Assembly: GCA_000434295.1 (NCBI GenBank)
Contig: HF994933.1
Location: forward strand, 1 to 6,505
Source: Acetobacter sp. CAG:977
GTDB taxonomy: Bacteria > Pseudomonadota > Alphaproteobacteria > CAAGCB01 > CAG-977
Reading direction: 5' to 3'
Length of the DNA stretch: 6,505 nucleotides
Part shown: positions 5,640 to 6,505 of the stretch, piece by piece
Layout: the number at the start of each line of letters is the position of its first letter
Numbering within the stretch: position 1 is the stretch's first letter
The notes under the pieces: model-generated
The model's database searches: none
Seen by the model: the letters and a program-made list of their open reading frames with translations, nothing else
What the model was told of the DNA's origin: nothing
Program-made: the position numbers and the translations under genes

Positions 5640-6505
5640 GTTCAAGGCTTTCTGTACGCCAGTTGTTGGCGTGCATGGATGTTTCGGTATTTAAAGACGA
5701 AACGGCTTTTGCTTTGGAACGTTTGGAAGACAGACGTTCTGCCGGTATTGAGGAACGACGCTCTCTTTTTGAAAATGCGTTGCTGTTTGTCGGAATGACG
5801 GGGACTTTCGTTTCCGCCGTGCTGTCCTGCCGCGGTTTCGATTATTGGGGATGGACGGGGCTGGGATTGGCGTTGCTGTTTTTTGAGCTGTATTCTTTTA
5901 TTCCGGTCGTTTGGGGGCGTTGCCTGTGTTGGGCTTATTTTTCGGCGGGTGCTTTTTTGTGTGCGTCGGCAATTTCTTTTGAAGCTCCTTTCGCGGGAAT
6001 GGCGGCAGGCTTTTTGTTCTTGTTTCTCAGCCATAAAAAAACGGATGATCCTCTGTGCCGGATTTTTTCGACGTTGCTTTGCTGTCTTGTTTTTACGGAA
6101 TCGGCATTGGCATCGGGCGGAAATATGCCCTCTTATGTTATCTTTGCGCTTTCTTTCGGCGGCTTTATCCTTTGTGCGTTTCCGCGCTTTAACGTTTTTT
6201 CACGCGAAGCCGTTTATATTTTTCTGACGTATCCCTTGGCATTTTTGGCGGGGATTGATGCGGCAGAGCTCGGGGGCGGTTTGGCGGATGTTTCGTTGCT
6301 TTGGGCGTCGCTTTGCTTTTCTTGCGAGTTTTTGCTGTTGATGTGGGCGCTTAGAAAAGAAACGGACAGGCGCGAAAAAGCATTGTGCTTTTCTTTGGTT
6401 TTGCTGGCGTTGGTTTCTTCGTTTGCCGTTTCTGCCGGACTTGTCGGGGCGGCGGCGTTGTTTTGTCTGGCATTTCTTGCGGATTCGCGGGGGCTTGGTA
6501 TCTTT
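5636..6505 (+). CDS. Polytopic inner-membrane protein, DUF4401-like, 3' end outside the window
   Basis: Starts with ATG at 5636, four bases before the upstream stop ends, with an AGGGGG ribosome site at 5625-5630. It stays open for 290 codons to the last base, so the C-terminus is missing. An N-terminal charged segment of about 45 residues (LERLEDRRSAGIEERR, 28-43) precedes nine or ten hydrophobic helices from residue 48 onward. The last visible part, SAGLVGAAALFCLAFLADSR (266-285), resembles the region near the DUF4401 C-terminus, where a glycine/alanine helix precedes a short basic loop and a YYY-type helix that would follow outside the window. Cysteine is frequent (13 in 290 residues), mostly inside helices. 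Known context: DUF4401 genes usually follow DUF2157 and precede a GDYXXLXY-domain protein; the latter is not visible here. Membrane location is secure, family membership moderate, function unknown. Confidence 0.8.
   Translation, partial: MSSRLSVRQLLACMDVSVFKDETAFALERLEDRRSAGIEERRSLFENALLFVGMTGTFVSAVLSCRGFDYWGWTGLGLALLFFELYSFIPVVWGRCLCWAYFSAGAFLCASAISFEAPFAGMAAGFLFLFLSHKKTDDPLCRIFSTLLCCLVFTESALASGGNMPSYVIFALSFGGFILCAFPRFNVFSREAVYIFLTYPLAFLAGIDAAELGGGLADVSLLWASLCFSCEFLLLMWALRKETDRREKALCFSLVLLALVSSFAVSAGLVGAAALFCLAFLADSRGLGIF

Noticed and set aside
5385..6034. Minus-strand frames opposite the two membrane-protein genes
   Set aside because: Low-complexity Gln/Lys/Arg-rich translations typical of the complement of T-rich membrane-protein genes; no ribosome site and full overlap with better genes.
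1..6505. Mobile element, CRISPR, tRNA/rRNA or riboswitch
   Set aside because: No transposase-like gene, paired terminal repeats, regularly spaced repeat array, tRNA-like cloverleaf or long structured leader was seen; the only gap over 20 bases between genes is the 83-base promoter spacer.

Overview
The window is ordinary, densely packed bacterial chromosome. Nothing in it looks like a mobile element, CRISPR array, RNA gene or phage. Five protein genes form two divergent transcription units that share an AT-rich spacer of 83 bases. Signal-peptide and cysteine patterns, a membrane-protein pair like DUF2157/DUF4401, and a PepF of the alphaproteobacterial-looking type suggest a Gram-negative proteobacterium. 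An uncultured, moderate-GC alphaproteobacterium is my best guess, held weakly, because there is no rRNA or other phylogenetic marker here.

Left unit (minus strand, 4551 down to 52): three genes packed as an operon. The first encodes a secreted, cysteine-paired protein of 558 aa. It has a signal peptide, two similar C-x35-C-P-x-V-K modules and, between them, a MORN-like segment. Two bases after its stop begins a 345-aa protein with one N-terminal membrane anchor and an extracytoplasmic domain I do not recognise. Sixteen bases after that begins a complete M3-family oligoendopeptidase F with an intact HELGH zinc site. A hairpin at 17-47 closes the left edge; it pairs better as a terminator for an unseen plus-strand gene arriving from the left.

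Right unit (plus strand, 4635 to the right edge): a GTG-started polytopic membrane protein of 334 aa overlaps by ATGA a second polytopic membrane protein, which is still open at the window end after 290 codons. Order, overlap and topology fit the DUF2157-DUF4401 pair, which in many proteobacteria is followed by a GDYXXLXY-domain protein. That third gene would lie just outside the window.

The most interesting material is the left unit. Two uncharacterised envelope proteins are tightly coupled to each other and co-oriented with a peptidase, and the larger one carries a previously unremarked (to me) internal duplication. I see no evidence for a dramatic new system such as defence or mobile DNA, and I do not claim one.
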